In this document: in pieces, positions 1 to 12,811 of the stretch
How the letters are laid out: the number at the start of each line of letters is the position of its first letter
Position numbering within the stretch: the stretch's first letter is position 1
Assembly (NCBI GenBank): GCA_018105865.1
Contig: CM030835.1
Location: 439,001-503,000 of the forward strand
From: Metaphire vulgaris
Lineage: Eukaryota; Annelida; Clitellata; Crassiclitellata; Megascolecidae
DNA: 64,000 nucleotides
Direction: 5' to 3'
Notes under the pieces: model-generated
What the model saw: only the letters and a program-made list of their open reading frames with translations
Told to the model about the DNA's origin: nothing
Databases searched by the model: none
Program-made: the position numbers and the translations under genes

Positions 1-134
1 TAAACTTCTATTAGGCCTCTAGGCTCGAGCCCCCTACACTTTTTGAGAGGCTACCATAGTGAATGTATAGGGGTTGTGCCCCCCGCGGTTTCTATCAAAG
101 TTTGCGTCAGAGCCGTCCGTCAACATCTAGAAAG

Positions 135-137
<3 letters not shown>

Positions 138-193
<56 letters not shown>
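138..193. repeat. (CT)n microsatellite
   Basis: Uninterrupted CT dinucleotide run of about 56 bp. It creates long Leu-Ser or Arg-Glu open frames on the two strands, which are not genes. Confidence 0.97.
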
Positions 194-195
<2 letters not shown>

Positions 196-506
196 CTAAT
201 TGTCTGGTCTTATTCTTCCTGGTGCGATAATCCTCGTGCTGTCGGCGACCAGCGCTCAATGGACCACATTGTGGTTGGTGTCCAGAAGTCTGTTTCCCGC
301 CGAAGGATTCGCTCCGCTGCACATGACTGACACTGTCTGTCGGTCGGTCGACGCCAGATCCTCTTTACGAATCCAACATTTCAACCGTCCGCCGTGGTTT
401 AGTATTAACAGCAGCCCCAAATATATATTGGACCACCGTCCAGTTGCTTTGAATACACGCCATGGACAGTGCCGGACCACGGCATCTGACCGTTATTACT
501 GCTATA

Positions 507-687
507 CAATGGCGGCTCCAGGATTTGGCAAGTGGGGTGGCCTTGGGGTGGACACTTCTAAGCATGGGGGCCAACCATTTGTTGATAGGTATGTGGCAGT
601 AAGTACAAGGTCTCAACAGAGGGCACTGTGGGGGGATTCAGTAAGGGGCATGGCACCCCCGGACCCCTCCATATGGAGCCGCCACTG
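507..687. mobile_element. hAT-like MITE, family B, copy 1
   Basis: Palindromic element of about 181 bp. It starts CAATGGCGGCTCCA and ends GGAGCCGCCACTG, so the ends are inverted repeats. The flanking 8-mers CTGCTATA (499-506) and CTGCTATC (688-695) match at 7 of 8 positions, as expected for an 8-bp target site duplication. The same family occurs at 10575, 40083 and 58607, and as a half copy near 61830. It has no coding capacity. The hAT assignment rests on the 8-bp duplication and the CAGTGGCGG-type end. Confidence 0.85.
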
Positions 688-719
688 CTGCTATCGAAAC
701 AGGTATTGTGTTACGTAAA

Positions 720-3700
720 TTTGCGAGCCTGTCTATGGACTCTGTCTCAGCTTTGCCATCAAGGTCTACGCAAAGAGTTTTAGATGCAATGACACAAATT
801 AAGTATTCATCTCAGGAATCTAAAACCCCGAAATAAAGGGTATTCTGGTTTTGTCAAATTGCTACTTCCTGCTACATGTACCACCGTTAAGCTCATCTAT
901 TTCTGTAAGTGATTGACTATCATGGGTTTTTACTCATTCCAATTTTACTGCACACACACACGCACACACACACACTGCATTTTCTAATTTTCCAAAAGCA
1001 AAAAGTCATCAGAATATCTTTGTCAACCAAGATATGATATGTTCTTCCTCAACACTTGAAAATAATGGACACTTGATTTAACTGAAACATCTGACAAACT
1101 GAAATACACATTTTCATAAGCTTAGCCTTACAACAATAAAATGAAATAACCTAAAACTAGAAAAACCCAAACCATAATAAGTCTTAAAACCCAGAAAATG
1201 TATATTAAACATAAACACTTGCAAAACATACACATGCACACACTCACACCTATAACTTAGTTAATTCAGTACTGAAAAGCATGCACAAAGCAGGTAACTG
1301 CTATCCTAAAGCTTCTTAGTACAAAACAAGCCCTGTGAAAAATTTGAGTCTAACAACAAACATTACAACAGACACATGCTACGATGACATAAAACACATA
1401 TTTTCAAGTGACTAATGCATCATATATTAACAAATTGAAGAGAAAATGTCAAATGCTGTAAAAGAAAATTCCTTATACTTTCATCAGAGTAGCTGTATAA
1501 TATTTTCACACGAGGTGTTTCCACGTGCTTCATTCATCCAATTTAAAAATTATTTTTGGTGTTATTTATTGTTTACAATTACCCTGGTAGCCAATGTAAA
1601 TAGTTAGGCAAATGTCTAATTTAAACAAATTAAAGCCACTCAAAACATTCTAAAACAATGTTCAAAATAAAATTAAATCTAGAAAATGGAAACTGGAAAT
1701 TTCCACATCCAACTAAACTAGACAATAAGTTATATAACATTCAAATAATTAAGAAAATAATGAAGATTACACAGACTTTTGTGATTATGAATCAATAACA
1801 GTTTATCTGCCAATAATGTATTTTCCTAAAAGAACAACACACCTCATAAAATGATATCATATTCAGTCCGTAAAGCAGCTAGTCTGAAGAGCTGAAGCAG
1901 TCAAAGTTGTTTCTAAACAAATAAAATGTAAGGTGCACACATAATGCCTGTACAAGTATAAATAAATATCCACTATACTAAGAAAAACAAGTAACCTTTC
2001 CAAATATTTTAAAGCATTTTGAGAGCAATAGATGCAAATTGTTTTTATAATTCTGCACCATTACAATATATTATGCCTACCAAAGTTTGAAATTCTTTGG
2101 AAAAGGTTGATATGCCCCAAACTGTTAGCAATTAAAACAGTACCCCGGTAGTCGGTTCAGTAATTCTCATTTTCAAATGCCTCATGAGCAAACCAATTAA
2201 AACACAGAGCAGTTAAAATTAAACAATATACAGTATAGTTGAGCAAACAAAATGCAATTAACTAAACTTGAAATTATCAAAACATTTACAAACTTATTTA
2301 TAGAATCAACAGCCAAAATATTCACAGCCAAAAGCCTATGCATGGAAAAACGTATGCATCTACAATGATAATTATTAATAAGCATTTGCAAGAACCATAA
2401 CAATAAGCCACAAGTGATTCTCATAAATACTGATTTAGTACAGAAATTTAAAATTACAAATTATCTAATTTCCTACGACTCTGCTATTTGTGATGCATAT
2501 CCAGCTTTCATAGGAGGTTCTTGCTGCCCGAGACAAGGTATCACATTAAGGTTGTTAGCGGTTAACCGGCTAACCAGTTAACCGGTCCTAAGAGCATGGT
2601 TCGGTCCTTTTACCTTGAAAGGTTAACTTCAGTTAGGGCGTGAGTACCAATAGCACTAGGAGCATGTGGATTGCAATGTGATATCATGGCTCATGTACCA
2701 GGTACTGAAGGTCTACCCGTTAGCATCTGACACTCTGACATCTGCATCATACAGGTCCTGTTTTATACAGGCCTGATAGGGAAAATCCCCCAAGGCACAA
2801 ATATAACCCCCAAAATCCCAGCCCTGACACAAATGTTTGCATTGAATTGTGTCTCTTCCCCTCCAGCCAAGTCAATCCCCATCCTAGCCACCCCACCCCC
2901 AAAGGCCAGGAGTCCGGATAAAGAACGGATTACATGCCAAACCTTCATTAAAATAAGCCTCTGATATGTATTCACATAATGTGGAACTCAGTAGACTAGT
3001 AACCAGCATACAATGCCTCTTTATAATTCATATCATTTAGTGCTTCAAGCAATACCACAGCACAAATTCATACTGATACTCCATACACAATCTGATGACC
3101 AGTATATTCATTTATATACTTACACACATGCCATATGTATAAACATATAATCTGAAACATAATAGGTTAAATTATGAATATGTACAACCAACTAACTACA
3201 TTTTATAGCGCCACTTTAGTAATGCACTTGACAACAGTCGATGGTCATTTCAAAGTAAAATCACAATCCTCCATTTTCAAATCCAATAATCAGTTTGATT
3301 TTCCCGTTCTGGCAATGGCAGATAGGCAACAGAGAACGTATAGGATTATAGTATAGATCTAAAGGCCACAAGAGATTCAGTAGAGTGGACCAATGCTAGA
3401 AGTAAGTGTTCCTCTTTTCATGAATTATCAGGTTCACTAGAAGTGGAAAACAATAGAGGACATAGTGAAGAAACAGATCTATCTTGAAATAGAAAACTAA
3501 TTCATAAAACTGATCAAATTATAGAGGAATCTAAAATCAGTGGACTGCAAACGTAGACTCTGTTGGGAAAACTCTGTGGTGACAACAGCAGTGATAAGTA
3601 TGAAAAACTTATTAACAACTTTCTAACACCATGAATGACTCTGTCACTACATCAAAAGAATTAAAAATTGCAAAGATTGTATTAAAACAAGCGTATTGTA

Positions 3701-4130
3701 CAGTTAAATAAAATGAAATCATCGAAAACAGTTAACAAAATGCAAGCCACAATGTTAAAAATGGAAATGGATTACTCAGATTTTTATATACCAGTATTAG
3801 GAAATACTCATTAATAGATTCAATATAAATCTCAAAAACTTCCTTTTATAATAATTTGGAACAGATTTTACTAGGATCTCTGCCTCATATTTAAAATAAT
3901 ACAGAGTCTCAGATTAACAATAACTGTTGTTGATCCTAGCATTGAATCAATTTAGGAAAGGAAGAATTCATCAGAATAAAATCCCAATATATAATTCCAT
4001 AGTTATATTGTGAGCACAAATTGAAAACTTAAAAAAACAAGATATACAAAACCATCCAGACAAACTGCAAAATACTGTGAAATATTGTTGATTTCACCAA
4101 AGAATCTCAACACAAATAGACATTTCGTAT
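720..4130. other. Non-coding stretch, 3' flank of the CPEB gene
   Basis: AT-rich DNA without recognisable exons. It lies immediately downstream of the CPEB stop codon on the minus strand, so part of it is probably that gene's 3' UTR, but no polyadenylation site can be chosen with confidence. It contains a (CA)n run at 951-975 and a dispersed repeat at 2763-2975. A short palindrome-rich patch near 2545-2600 is built from GGTTAACCGG-type motifs. Confidence 0.5.
2763..2975 (-). repeat. Dispersed repeat, also found at about 43.33-43.46 kb
   Basis: Read on the minus strand, this block holds the string TTGACTTGGCTGGAGGGGAA followed by GAGAC and a CAATGCAAA segment. The same order of words occurs on the plus strand near 43330-43460, with CCTTTGGGGG upstream and AGGCCT downstream in both. 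The two copies are diverged. The 70-residue open frame across it is repeat-derived. The family is unknown to me. Confidence 0.7.
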
Positions 4131-7100
4131 TCAACACCAACGAAATGTCGACGATCGAGTCCGATCTGCACCTTCTTTGACGAGTGGCTTGTGAAACTCT
4201 CTGCCAGGTCGAGCATGAATCTGGCTCCAACAATGTTCACAGTAATACTGCAGACATGCAACATTTGCACAGAAGTATGGAGCAAACTGACCACCGCTTC
4301 GTACGCCTTGGCATTCGTCGCACAGTTGATCGTCCAAAACATACGGCTTAACTTCAACCTACGGTAAACGTAAGTTAAAAAAACTAGAGTGAATAGAGTT
4401 TAGTGCCCAATTGCCCAAGGGTGCCTAACATGACACTGCCAGTATCTAGTCAAACAAATGACGGTCACGCCAATTTTTTAAATAAAAAAAACAGTAAAAC
4501 AATAAAACATCAGAATGATATGTGGCAAGGGTGATGCAGAATGAGCCATACTGTAGAGGACTGACAGTCAGAGAACTGACACTTGTAATTGTGGAACAGA
4601 GATACTTCTATCTGAAGCTTATGAGAGGGTTGTGCGAGAAGCTGCTGCATACATGTCAGTGAAACATGAACATTGACTAATGCAGAGACTATAACGCTTA
4701 GACAGAACAGTGTACGAATGCTTTGACTCACTTGTGCTAGAAGACCAGAAGAAAAGAATAGCCAGCAGCAGTCTGAGGAAATAACATGAACAAAAAGCCT
4801 TACATAGGTAAGTAAGATAAAGCACACCCAGAGAGTTTGGATTGGTTTGGACATGATGAGCTGAAGGAGACTCTGTTGAATAGATTGGGAGAATTTAGGC
4901 AGAGTAAATTCTAAATACATATTCACTCAAACTGAAGCAAACAGATGCTACGTTAAACATCAAAATCCAAATTTGTGGACCTTTGAATGAACAGCATATG
5001 TACATACCCTCTTGTCAATGTCAGCGTGCTGTAACTGGACAAAGCGAGCACTGATGGCTGCAACGTAGCTCTGTTGGTTGGAGAAAGCGACACGACCAGC
5101 TCCTTTCGGGTACTTGAGCTCAGGGTCGGTATCGATGCCGGCGTAACAAACGCCTCCGTACAGTCGATTCATCACCACTGCCAGTTCAACTGTATGCAAA
5201 TCCAATCAAATCCAATCATTACCACAGTTTTGAAATATAATTGAGTAGTCCATTATTCTTGCTCACTTATGTGTAACATCGGAAATCTAATAATTTTCTA
5301 TAGTATATCAAATATTCAAATAGTACAGCCTTCCTCCATTTCCTCATACAGTGTCTTCTTTTCAGCTTCCGTCCATCACAGTGACAATTAAGCTCTGAAT
5401 AAAACTGTCGGCGTTGCAGTGAAATGCTCTGCAATTAGATTTTATTTAACAAGGGCTTTCATCTCATTAGTAATGGAATACAGATATACAATAGTCTTCT
5501 ACAATACAGTTCCAAATGTAATTTGACTTCTCATACAGTTACAACAACAACAGTAATTATACCAAAATAGCCCTGGATCCAAAGTCTCTTTGCACATATT
5601 AAAGTCTATTTTATGAGAAATCAGATAAACCTATATGCACATCAAACATGATGCTCATGAGCAGAGCCAGTGCTGAAAACCATTCAGGTTATTCCAGTAT
5701 AATGTAAATTGGAAACAACAACTGAAGCTGAATATTGCAAAGAGAAAATAAACAACTGATCACTTAAACTGCCAATCACAAGACTGAGACACTGCGAATC
5801 ATGACTGCAGAATATGCAGAGACCTGCACGCAAAGGCCGAGGCACTCCTCCCACAAAGACGGTTCTTCTGGGATCTAAAGGCTGAGATCCATCCATTACA
5901 AAGTCAGAATCAGCCAGATTCCACGGTCGAATCTGAACCTGCAACAAGATGGCTGGACGAAGTAAGACTTTTTCTTAGCTACCAGGGATATAAAATATAT
6001 CTATGCAAAATATCAGTTATTCATTAGTAAACCTGAATACAAATCAAACACCCATGATAATGACTAAGTTTCCAAGTGCAAGAAGAAACTATATTGTAAA
6101 TGGGACACCAGGGCATGACCACTATATACACAAATCACGCTGTCATTGCTATTAACCAGTGAATGCTGCGGATGGAATAATACTGTTTCAGTTATGAAAT
6201 TGCTAACTCACTGGCTTGTCTTTTATTGTGGGACTTGATACACTCCAGTACAGCTTCCCATCATCCTTCACACAAGAATTTATGAGAGCTTGAACTGACA
6301 TTTCGTCTTGAAACAGCAGGAAGCAATAACCTGCAGTTATGAACGTCAAACAAATGTATTAGCTCTTGCACCTGGATCTTCTAATGTCCAAAGCATTTCG
6401 TGCAACAGTAATGCTGCCAATATGAAATAAACTGAAATCATAAAAAGATAAAGTACAAATACAGTATATTATAGTAGCTTTTATTGAAGAGGCTCTTGTG
6501 GCAAAATAAAAATTGCAGTGAGTAGAAGTGTTTGATAAGCCACGGATGGATGCAATAGTTTTCATGCGTATAAAATACGTAGAAAAGGCAAACACAAAGC
6601 TCCCCGAAGAAATGTATATGCCAAGTCATATTTCAAGTAGATTATAACTCACGACTGATTCAAGCTAAAGTAAACACAATGAAAGAGCTCCGTTCCTCCT
6701 ACTCAACAAGTGAACAACAAAATTAATATCTACACTGTACTTGATGTCTAGAACAAGCATAAAATAACATCAGCTTCCAGACAAGTTATACAAAAAATCT
6801 CAATTTGCAGAGCTCTTAGAAAGTCGCCGTGAAAACACGTGCGAAACATCTGTACCTTTTGGAGGAAAGTACGACTTGATTTCAGCTTTGTGCGGCCAGT
6901 CGACTACTAAAGGTCCAAACTGTCGAAATGATCGCGTGATTTCCTCTGTCAAAGACAAAACCATCTTACTCTGATATTGAGATGTATTTTAAGATAATTC
7001 ACAATACTTTGAAGAAGAGTCTCTACTGATTTAGACATAAAGGATTTCAGTAGAAAGCAAACGACACTGATTGCATCACAAATACAGTGACACTAAGAGG

Positions 7101-7857
7101 AGTGACGTTATGTAGGCATCGTCATGCTGGATGCACTCAACAATTTCCCCATAAATGTTGACGCGAAAACAGTCTGTAAATTCAAAAGCAGTAGCAAAAT
7201 TACAAATACTTAGCGTGGTTTATAGGTTTTCCACAACTACAGTGCTACAATAGGATTTTAGTCACTTGCCTGCAACATACTATTTAAAAGCACCATTAGC
7301 ATTAGTGTGTTGTTCATAGACAATCAATGAACAAGCAATTTTCAAGATGTTATTAGCAATGGTCAGGGTTGGACTCAAATCTACCACATTTTAGTCATAA
7401 TGCATGGCAATCACCGTTACAATTCACAATATGCTATAGCATTCTCAAAATCAGTATAATACGTAAACACACTTGAATCCATGTTCAGATTTGTGAAATT
7501 CTATTTATACCACATAATAAGGAAATTTACTCAGGAAATGAAACATCATTTTGTCCATTTCAGAATTTTTCAACAACATTCAATTTAATCCTTTCACCAG
7601 TCAACAAAATATTAGGAGTGCATTAAAAAATAACTGCCAAAATCAATAGTAATTCTATTTAACATTCAAACTAGCTTCTAATGTTGCTTCACCTTCAGCA
7701 ATGTCAGGTGGAAGGCCACCAATAAACACTTTGCGAGAAAAATGATCCACCTGGAGACTGAGATGAATACCTGATGACTGCACAGGTGACATCAAATTTG
7801 GAACAATCTGATCCAGTGAAAGACCACTCAAAAGACTACTGTCCACTAAATGACAGC

Positions 7858-7889
<32 letters not shown>

Positions 7890-10147
7890 CGTCCAAATAA
7901 CAAGACAGACAGCTTTCTGATATCTCACTCATTGTCAAAATTTAATCAGAAATTAATTACCCAGAAAGCTTGCCCTTTGCCTAAAACAATAGTCTTGTTC
8001 CTATTTTCTCTAAAAAGAAAACTTCCATTTAGTATAAATCAATCATTTTGTATAAAACTATTTACATTACACATACACACACATTCAAGTGCACACAAAC
8101 ATATACACAGTATTTATAAGAGGAGATCATACTTTTCAAGTGTTCTGGATTTTGTAGAATATCTAGGAAGTCTTGGTTGATCACAGAAAATTTTGTTGCA
8201 TCAAACTGTGTATTCTGCTGATTCTAGCAAAAGAAATATTGCATCTCATAACAATGAATTTAGCAATTATCACCAAACATACACCGGTACATGAATGGAT
8301 ACAATATACATCTATATACATATAGCACCACTAAACTTATGTGAATGCATTAGGTATATTCATGCACACAAAATATCAAATGAACTTATAGGCAAAATTA
8401 ATATAAGACTGGACATAAACAATTGCTGAGAAAGAGTTTCAATGACATCTTTTTTCATTTACCACACAATCTTGATCAACACACGTACACAGTTTAGATA
8501 TTTTATTTGCTGTAAAGTGCTCTTGATTTTGACCTTTTGTCATGCACACTGCACTATATAAGTTGTCAGTTATGAATGAATGAATGAACACAAACATTAA
8601 CTGTTAACTATCATATTCACCAGCACATTCACTATTACTGGCTTAGAAGATTGGTTAACTAGATGCCAGGCAATCTGTGAGTACTTATAAGTTACATCAA
8701 AAGCTCATCAGTTCACTTGTAGAAAAGTTGAACATTTAGAGCATAATCTTCAAACGAAGTGTACAGAGGATGCCTTTGGATCTGACTCTATAAATAAACT
8801 GTATATACTGACTTATATAATTCAAAAGCATAAAACATATACAAATAGCACATGAAGATAGCTCAGTCAAATCAGAAGAAAAGAATCCGTGCAGTTTTCA
8901 TATGCCCAACAATCAAGATCACCCAATCATTCACCATCATAGCAATCAAAAGTTTAGCGAATAGCAATGTTTCTGTGACAATTAAGAGGCATGGCTTCAA
9001 TTTCTGCAAATATCATACATGTCCTTCAGCACTCAACCAAAAATTCAAAACCATAAAAGGCTTATAATAGACTGTGTACAAATACACAATAACAAAATAT
9101 GGCTTAACTTCATTCAATGCAAATTACCTGGTGTAGACTTAGCATGTTGCCACCATTAACAAGTTCCTCAGAGAGCCACCAATCTTGTGTCAATTTTGAA
9201 GTTGGGGGAACTTGTTGCAGTGGTCTTTGTGCTGAATGCTGAATTTTGGCAACATCTGTTGCCAAATCATTGTTCAGTGATGGCAAAAGGTGACTGGCTT
9301 TTGACAACAGCAACTGGTTAATCAACTTCTGCTGCTGATTCAACTGTCCATGCGATGTGCCATCCCATGATTGATGAAGCAACAAGCTCTGTGGGACATC
9401 TGATCTCCTATGCACCTCGCCAAGTAGCTGCTTTGCCATCTGTCTGCATGGAGTCATGTCATCAGCTGTGGGCTTAAGACCTGACGACACTTCTGAGCTT
9501 CCTTTATTTACGCCATTCTGCTGCATAAAAATCAAATGACTAAGAGAAGAAGCTATCACAGATACATCCTGATCCTGATTGTCGTTTACCTTGGAAGCAT
9601 CAAGCTGGAGCTCATCTGGCTGTCCTACATCACTGCCCTTGTGCACTTCGTATCCAGAGCATTCTGCCGGTGTACCATCCTGAGTAGCTCTGTCTCTCTG
9701 TTCAGTCTTGCCGAAATTTCCACCAGCTTCACCGTTAGATCGGAATGGATTTGCATTCTGTATAGCGGTGTTTGAGGGGGCGAGCGCATGCTTCCTAAAA
9801 AGCGGCAATGCCGCATCTGAACCAAGGTGTCGGGCGTGGTGACCCGCATCCCTCTGATGATTGTCCATCGGCGCGATTCTCTCCGTCTTCGGTCCAAAAC
9901 TGACTCCGTTTCCGAAGGAAGACGAGGAGGGTCCGACGGGGCCAACGGCTGCTGCTGATGCTGCGGCGACTGCAGCGAACAGCTGTTTCATAGGCAACGA
10001 AGACGCGCCGACGACGCTCTCGCCGGCCGCAACCGGCGCCGATCTGAAGCGCAGTCGAAAAGACTGATCCGGCAAATACAACGACTGGTTCTGCTCAGCG
10101 GCGTCTATATCGGCCATCGACTGGTCTCCGGATTCCGTTTCCAACAT
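4131..10147 (-). CDS. CPEB: Cytoplasmic polyadenylation element-binding protein, CPEB2/3/4 type
   Basis: Sequence-specific mRNA-binding protein that controls poly(A) tail length and translation in the cytoplasm. Eight coding exons on the minus strand join in frame with GT/AG junctions: 10147-9128, 8217-8133, 7845-7693, 6945-6856, 6330-6212, 5938-5824, 5189-5008 and 4358-4131. They total 1992 bp, 663 aa plus stop. Residues 1-340 are one low-complexity exon rich in Gln, Ser and Ala. RRM1 (about 406-488) has RNP2 KVFIGGL and the RNP1 core GYCFLLF. RRM2 (about 515-590) has TVFVGGV and GAGRVAF. A C-terminal ZZ-type zinc-binding domain (about 601-660) starts CDEC and carries the expected Cys/His series. 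The linker between the RRMs and the domain after them match the CPEB2/3/4 subfamily closely by eye. The ATG at 10147 opens the longest frame. The true N-terminus and alternative small exons cannot be excluded. Confidence 0.94.
7855..7890. repeat. (CAA)n microsatellite in a CPEB intron
   Basis: CAA trinucleotide run directly upstream, in the sense of the minus-strand gene, of the exon that opens RRM1. In the gene's sense it reads TTG and lies just before the acceptor at 7846. Confidence 0.95.
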
Positions 10148-10574
10148 AGCCTATGTCAGAAATATTTCATCTTTTCCACCAGAAAATCGAGCACAACACC
10201 CACGAACTCCACGTCTCCATCCTCTTATCACGTGACCACAGATGAGCAATCCGATTGGTCAAACATGTTAAGGTTGAAGCCACGTGACTGAATGCAACGC
10301 CTTCCATTGGCCAATGACTTCATACGCAGTAGACAACCATCGACTTAGCTTTTGTATTCGTTTCTACAGGAATTCTCAAGAAAAATATTAAACAAATTCA
10401 CGGAGCAGTTGTCATGGAAATTATTCTAAGAGTTATAATAAACAAATTCGCCAAGAAATGTTGCTTTAGAATGGCGTTGTATAGGCCTACTTATTTACAG
10501 TATGAGTATTAGCCTATATATAAATTATAAAATTATAATTTCCCATACTATGGATAACCACGTTCTCATTGGAG

Positions 10575-10754
10575 CAGTGGCGGCTCCACCGGGGGGGCCC
10601 GTGCCCCCCTATTGAGAGCCTGGCCCCCCAGTGGCCCCCCAGTTGGGACCCTATACTTAATGCTACATACATTAAACAACAAATGGTTGGCCCCCCATGA
10701 TTAGAAGTTGCCCCCCCAACGGCCCCCACTTGCCAAATCCTAGAGCCGCCACTG
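10575..10754. mobile_element. hAT-like MITE, family B, copy 2
   Basis: A 180-bp palindrome starting CAGTGGCGGCTCCA and ending with its inverse. It is flanked by perfect 8-bp direct repeats CATTGGAG at 10567-10574 and 10755-10762. This is the cleanest evidence in the window that the family moves with an 8-bp target duplication. Inner arms are rich in GGGGCC/GGCCCC. Confidence 0.93.
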
Positions 10755-10895
10755 CATTGGAGGAGGCGCTGCTGTCGAAGCCATGGTCGAAGCTAGCACC
10801 ATCATCATGTTCTCTACAGTGGCGGTTCCACGTTGTGGATGACTGGGGATGCATCCCCACCTAGCTTTTTTTGCTGGTCATCGGCGTTTGACGCT

Positions 10896-11278
10896 GGGGC
10901 TGTCCATTAATTACGTCAACAATTTAGGGGAGGGGTTTGAAAAAGTTTGACAGTTGTTGACAGGGGGAGGTGGGGGGTCAAGAGAAGTTGACGTCAACAA
11001 TTTCACTTTTTACACATAGGCCTAATCAAATAGGAAATTTCCTGGAATACTACTTATTACAATGGAAAAAAGCATGGCAAAAAAGGTAATCACCACCACA
11101 TTTTGACACTCGATGAGCAAAACAGTGAAAAAATGGTCAAAATAGTCATCACTGCAAAAATAATAACCTTGTTATTGGACCTGTCATTTATCTGGGTGGG
11201 GTCAAAAGTTTTGACGTAATTATAGAGGAGGGGGTCAAAATTGCCCAAAAATTGTTGACATAATTAATTATAGATCCC
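10896..11278. mobile_element. Palindromic MITE, family A, copy 1
   Basis: About 383 bp. It starts GGGGCTGTCCATTAATTACG and ends with a diverged inverse of the same words. Internal blocks (GACAGTTGTTGACAGGGGGA, TTGACGTCAACAATTT) recur in copies at 14086 and 25381. It is inserted into the tail of a truncated CAGTGGCGG-type element. No coding capacity; superfamily uncertain. Confidence 0.85.
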
Positions 11279-11992
11279 AACTTAAATTATCTGCTAGTGT
11301 CAGGGTATATAATTGCCTAGCTAGAGAGAGAGAGAGACAAGTAAAATCTCAATGTGAATTTATTTAGCAGAAAACCCATTCATGCCATAAATTTCTATTA
11401 GTTGCAAAGCCAAAACAATTACTTATGTCAACTGGCTTATTATTCCCTCAGCTTTGAACGAGCTGTGGTCTATTTCAAAGGTATTACGGTACAAAGTTTA
11501 CAAGATGTCAGCTGTCCAGCAAATAAATGAGAGCTAATGTTGTCATAACAGAAATCCACCCTCACAGCACGTCAACTAGCCACAATATATACATTCAGAA
11601 TATTTTGAGAAGGCAAGCTAATTATGACAAATTATAATAAATGCATTTCTGTATGACTTCTACAATGCACCAAATGCATAATAATTTTACAGTTAAGTTT
11701 TACTATCTCCTGACGACAGTATTTTCAAAGACTTTTTGATAATCTTCAAAAAGACAACACCAAGAAATAGTACACCTGTACAAAACACTAAAAATCCTGG
11801 CCAATTCAAAACAATTTCTAAGAAGTTTTGGTTATAGCTGTAAGTAACAATAACAGAAACAACAAAATCATAAAAGAATGCTTTACGTAGCTTTTTATGA
11901 TCTGCATCCCTTAAATATTTGCTATTAGAGTTAATGCAATTGGTTTAGAGTACATATTTGTGAAAAATTTACATTCCAATTCTGAGTGGACA

Positions 11993-12767
11993 TCACGGAT
12001 TGTACCAATCAAGAAACAGAAGAGAAAACGAACAAACAATGAGAAAGAACAAAATCCAAATTCGAAACCCAGCGTTATTTTTCATTGCCTGAAAGAAAAG
12101 AAACATAAAATAAAGTATTATCTTTTATTTTAAGCCATCAATTCTAAACAACCACAGAGAGGACGACAAATAGCAATACAACTAACTAATCTGAGAAGTT
12201 TGTACTGAGATCAAATAACAAGTAAGATTTTGTTTGGACATCATTGGTGTATAATCATTAAAGCAGAGATTATGCAATGAAAAACACTTACTGTACTTTT
12301 TTGAACATTAATTAGGTTCTTTTCTCTATATTTGTCTTACATGAAAAAAACTAAAACGGATGCTTTATAGCAGGGCTTTTGCCTAATACAGTGAAGATAT
12401 TATCCTGATATGTTTAGACAAAGTCTTGTCTCAAATTTCAATAATCAACAATCTAAGTATTAGGTAGGTTCACGTGAACATAATCAGACAAGCAACATGC
12501 TATACAGAAACTAGTTTTTATGAAATTCTTTCTGAACTAACGCTGTAACACTGAGTACAGGCAGTAGGGACTTTATATTTGGGTACCAGTGTTTTGCTCA
12601 AAATTTCAAACGCTTGTCCGCCAAAATAACTGAATTCTACATACACTGTAGGTTGCATGGCGATCATGAACCTTCAGCAAACAAATGCTAAAATTTTGGA
12701 AAACATAGAAAGGGCGGGTAGTGAAAACAATAAACATTTTTACAAGATGGTTAAAAGAGAAAAACTG

Positions 12768-12811
<44 letters not shown>

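Larger units (their letters stand above)
10148..11992. other. CPEB-STX18 intergenic region
   Basis: No exon is recognised here. It contains CPEB 5' sequence, a complete family-B element, the left half of another CAGTGGCGG-type element at about 10825-10895, and a family-A palindrome inserted directly after it. The part nearest 11992 is probably STX18 3' UTR. Confidence 0.6.

Noticed and set aside
200..718. 172-codon open frame on the plus strand near the window start
   Set aside because: It runs out of a CT microsatellite and straight across a family-B MITE, with no domain and no splice logic.
4510..4926. 138-codon minus-strand frame in a CPEB intron
   Set aside because: It lies wholly inside the intron between exons 5189-5008 and 4358-4131, overlaps another open frame and has no recognisable domain.
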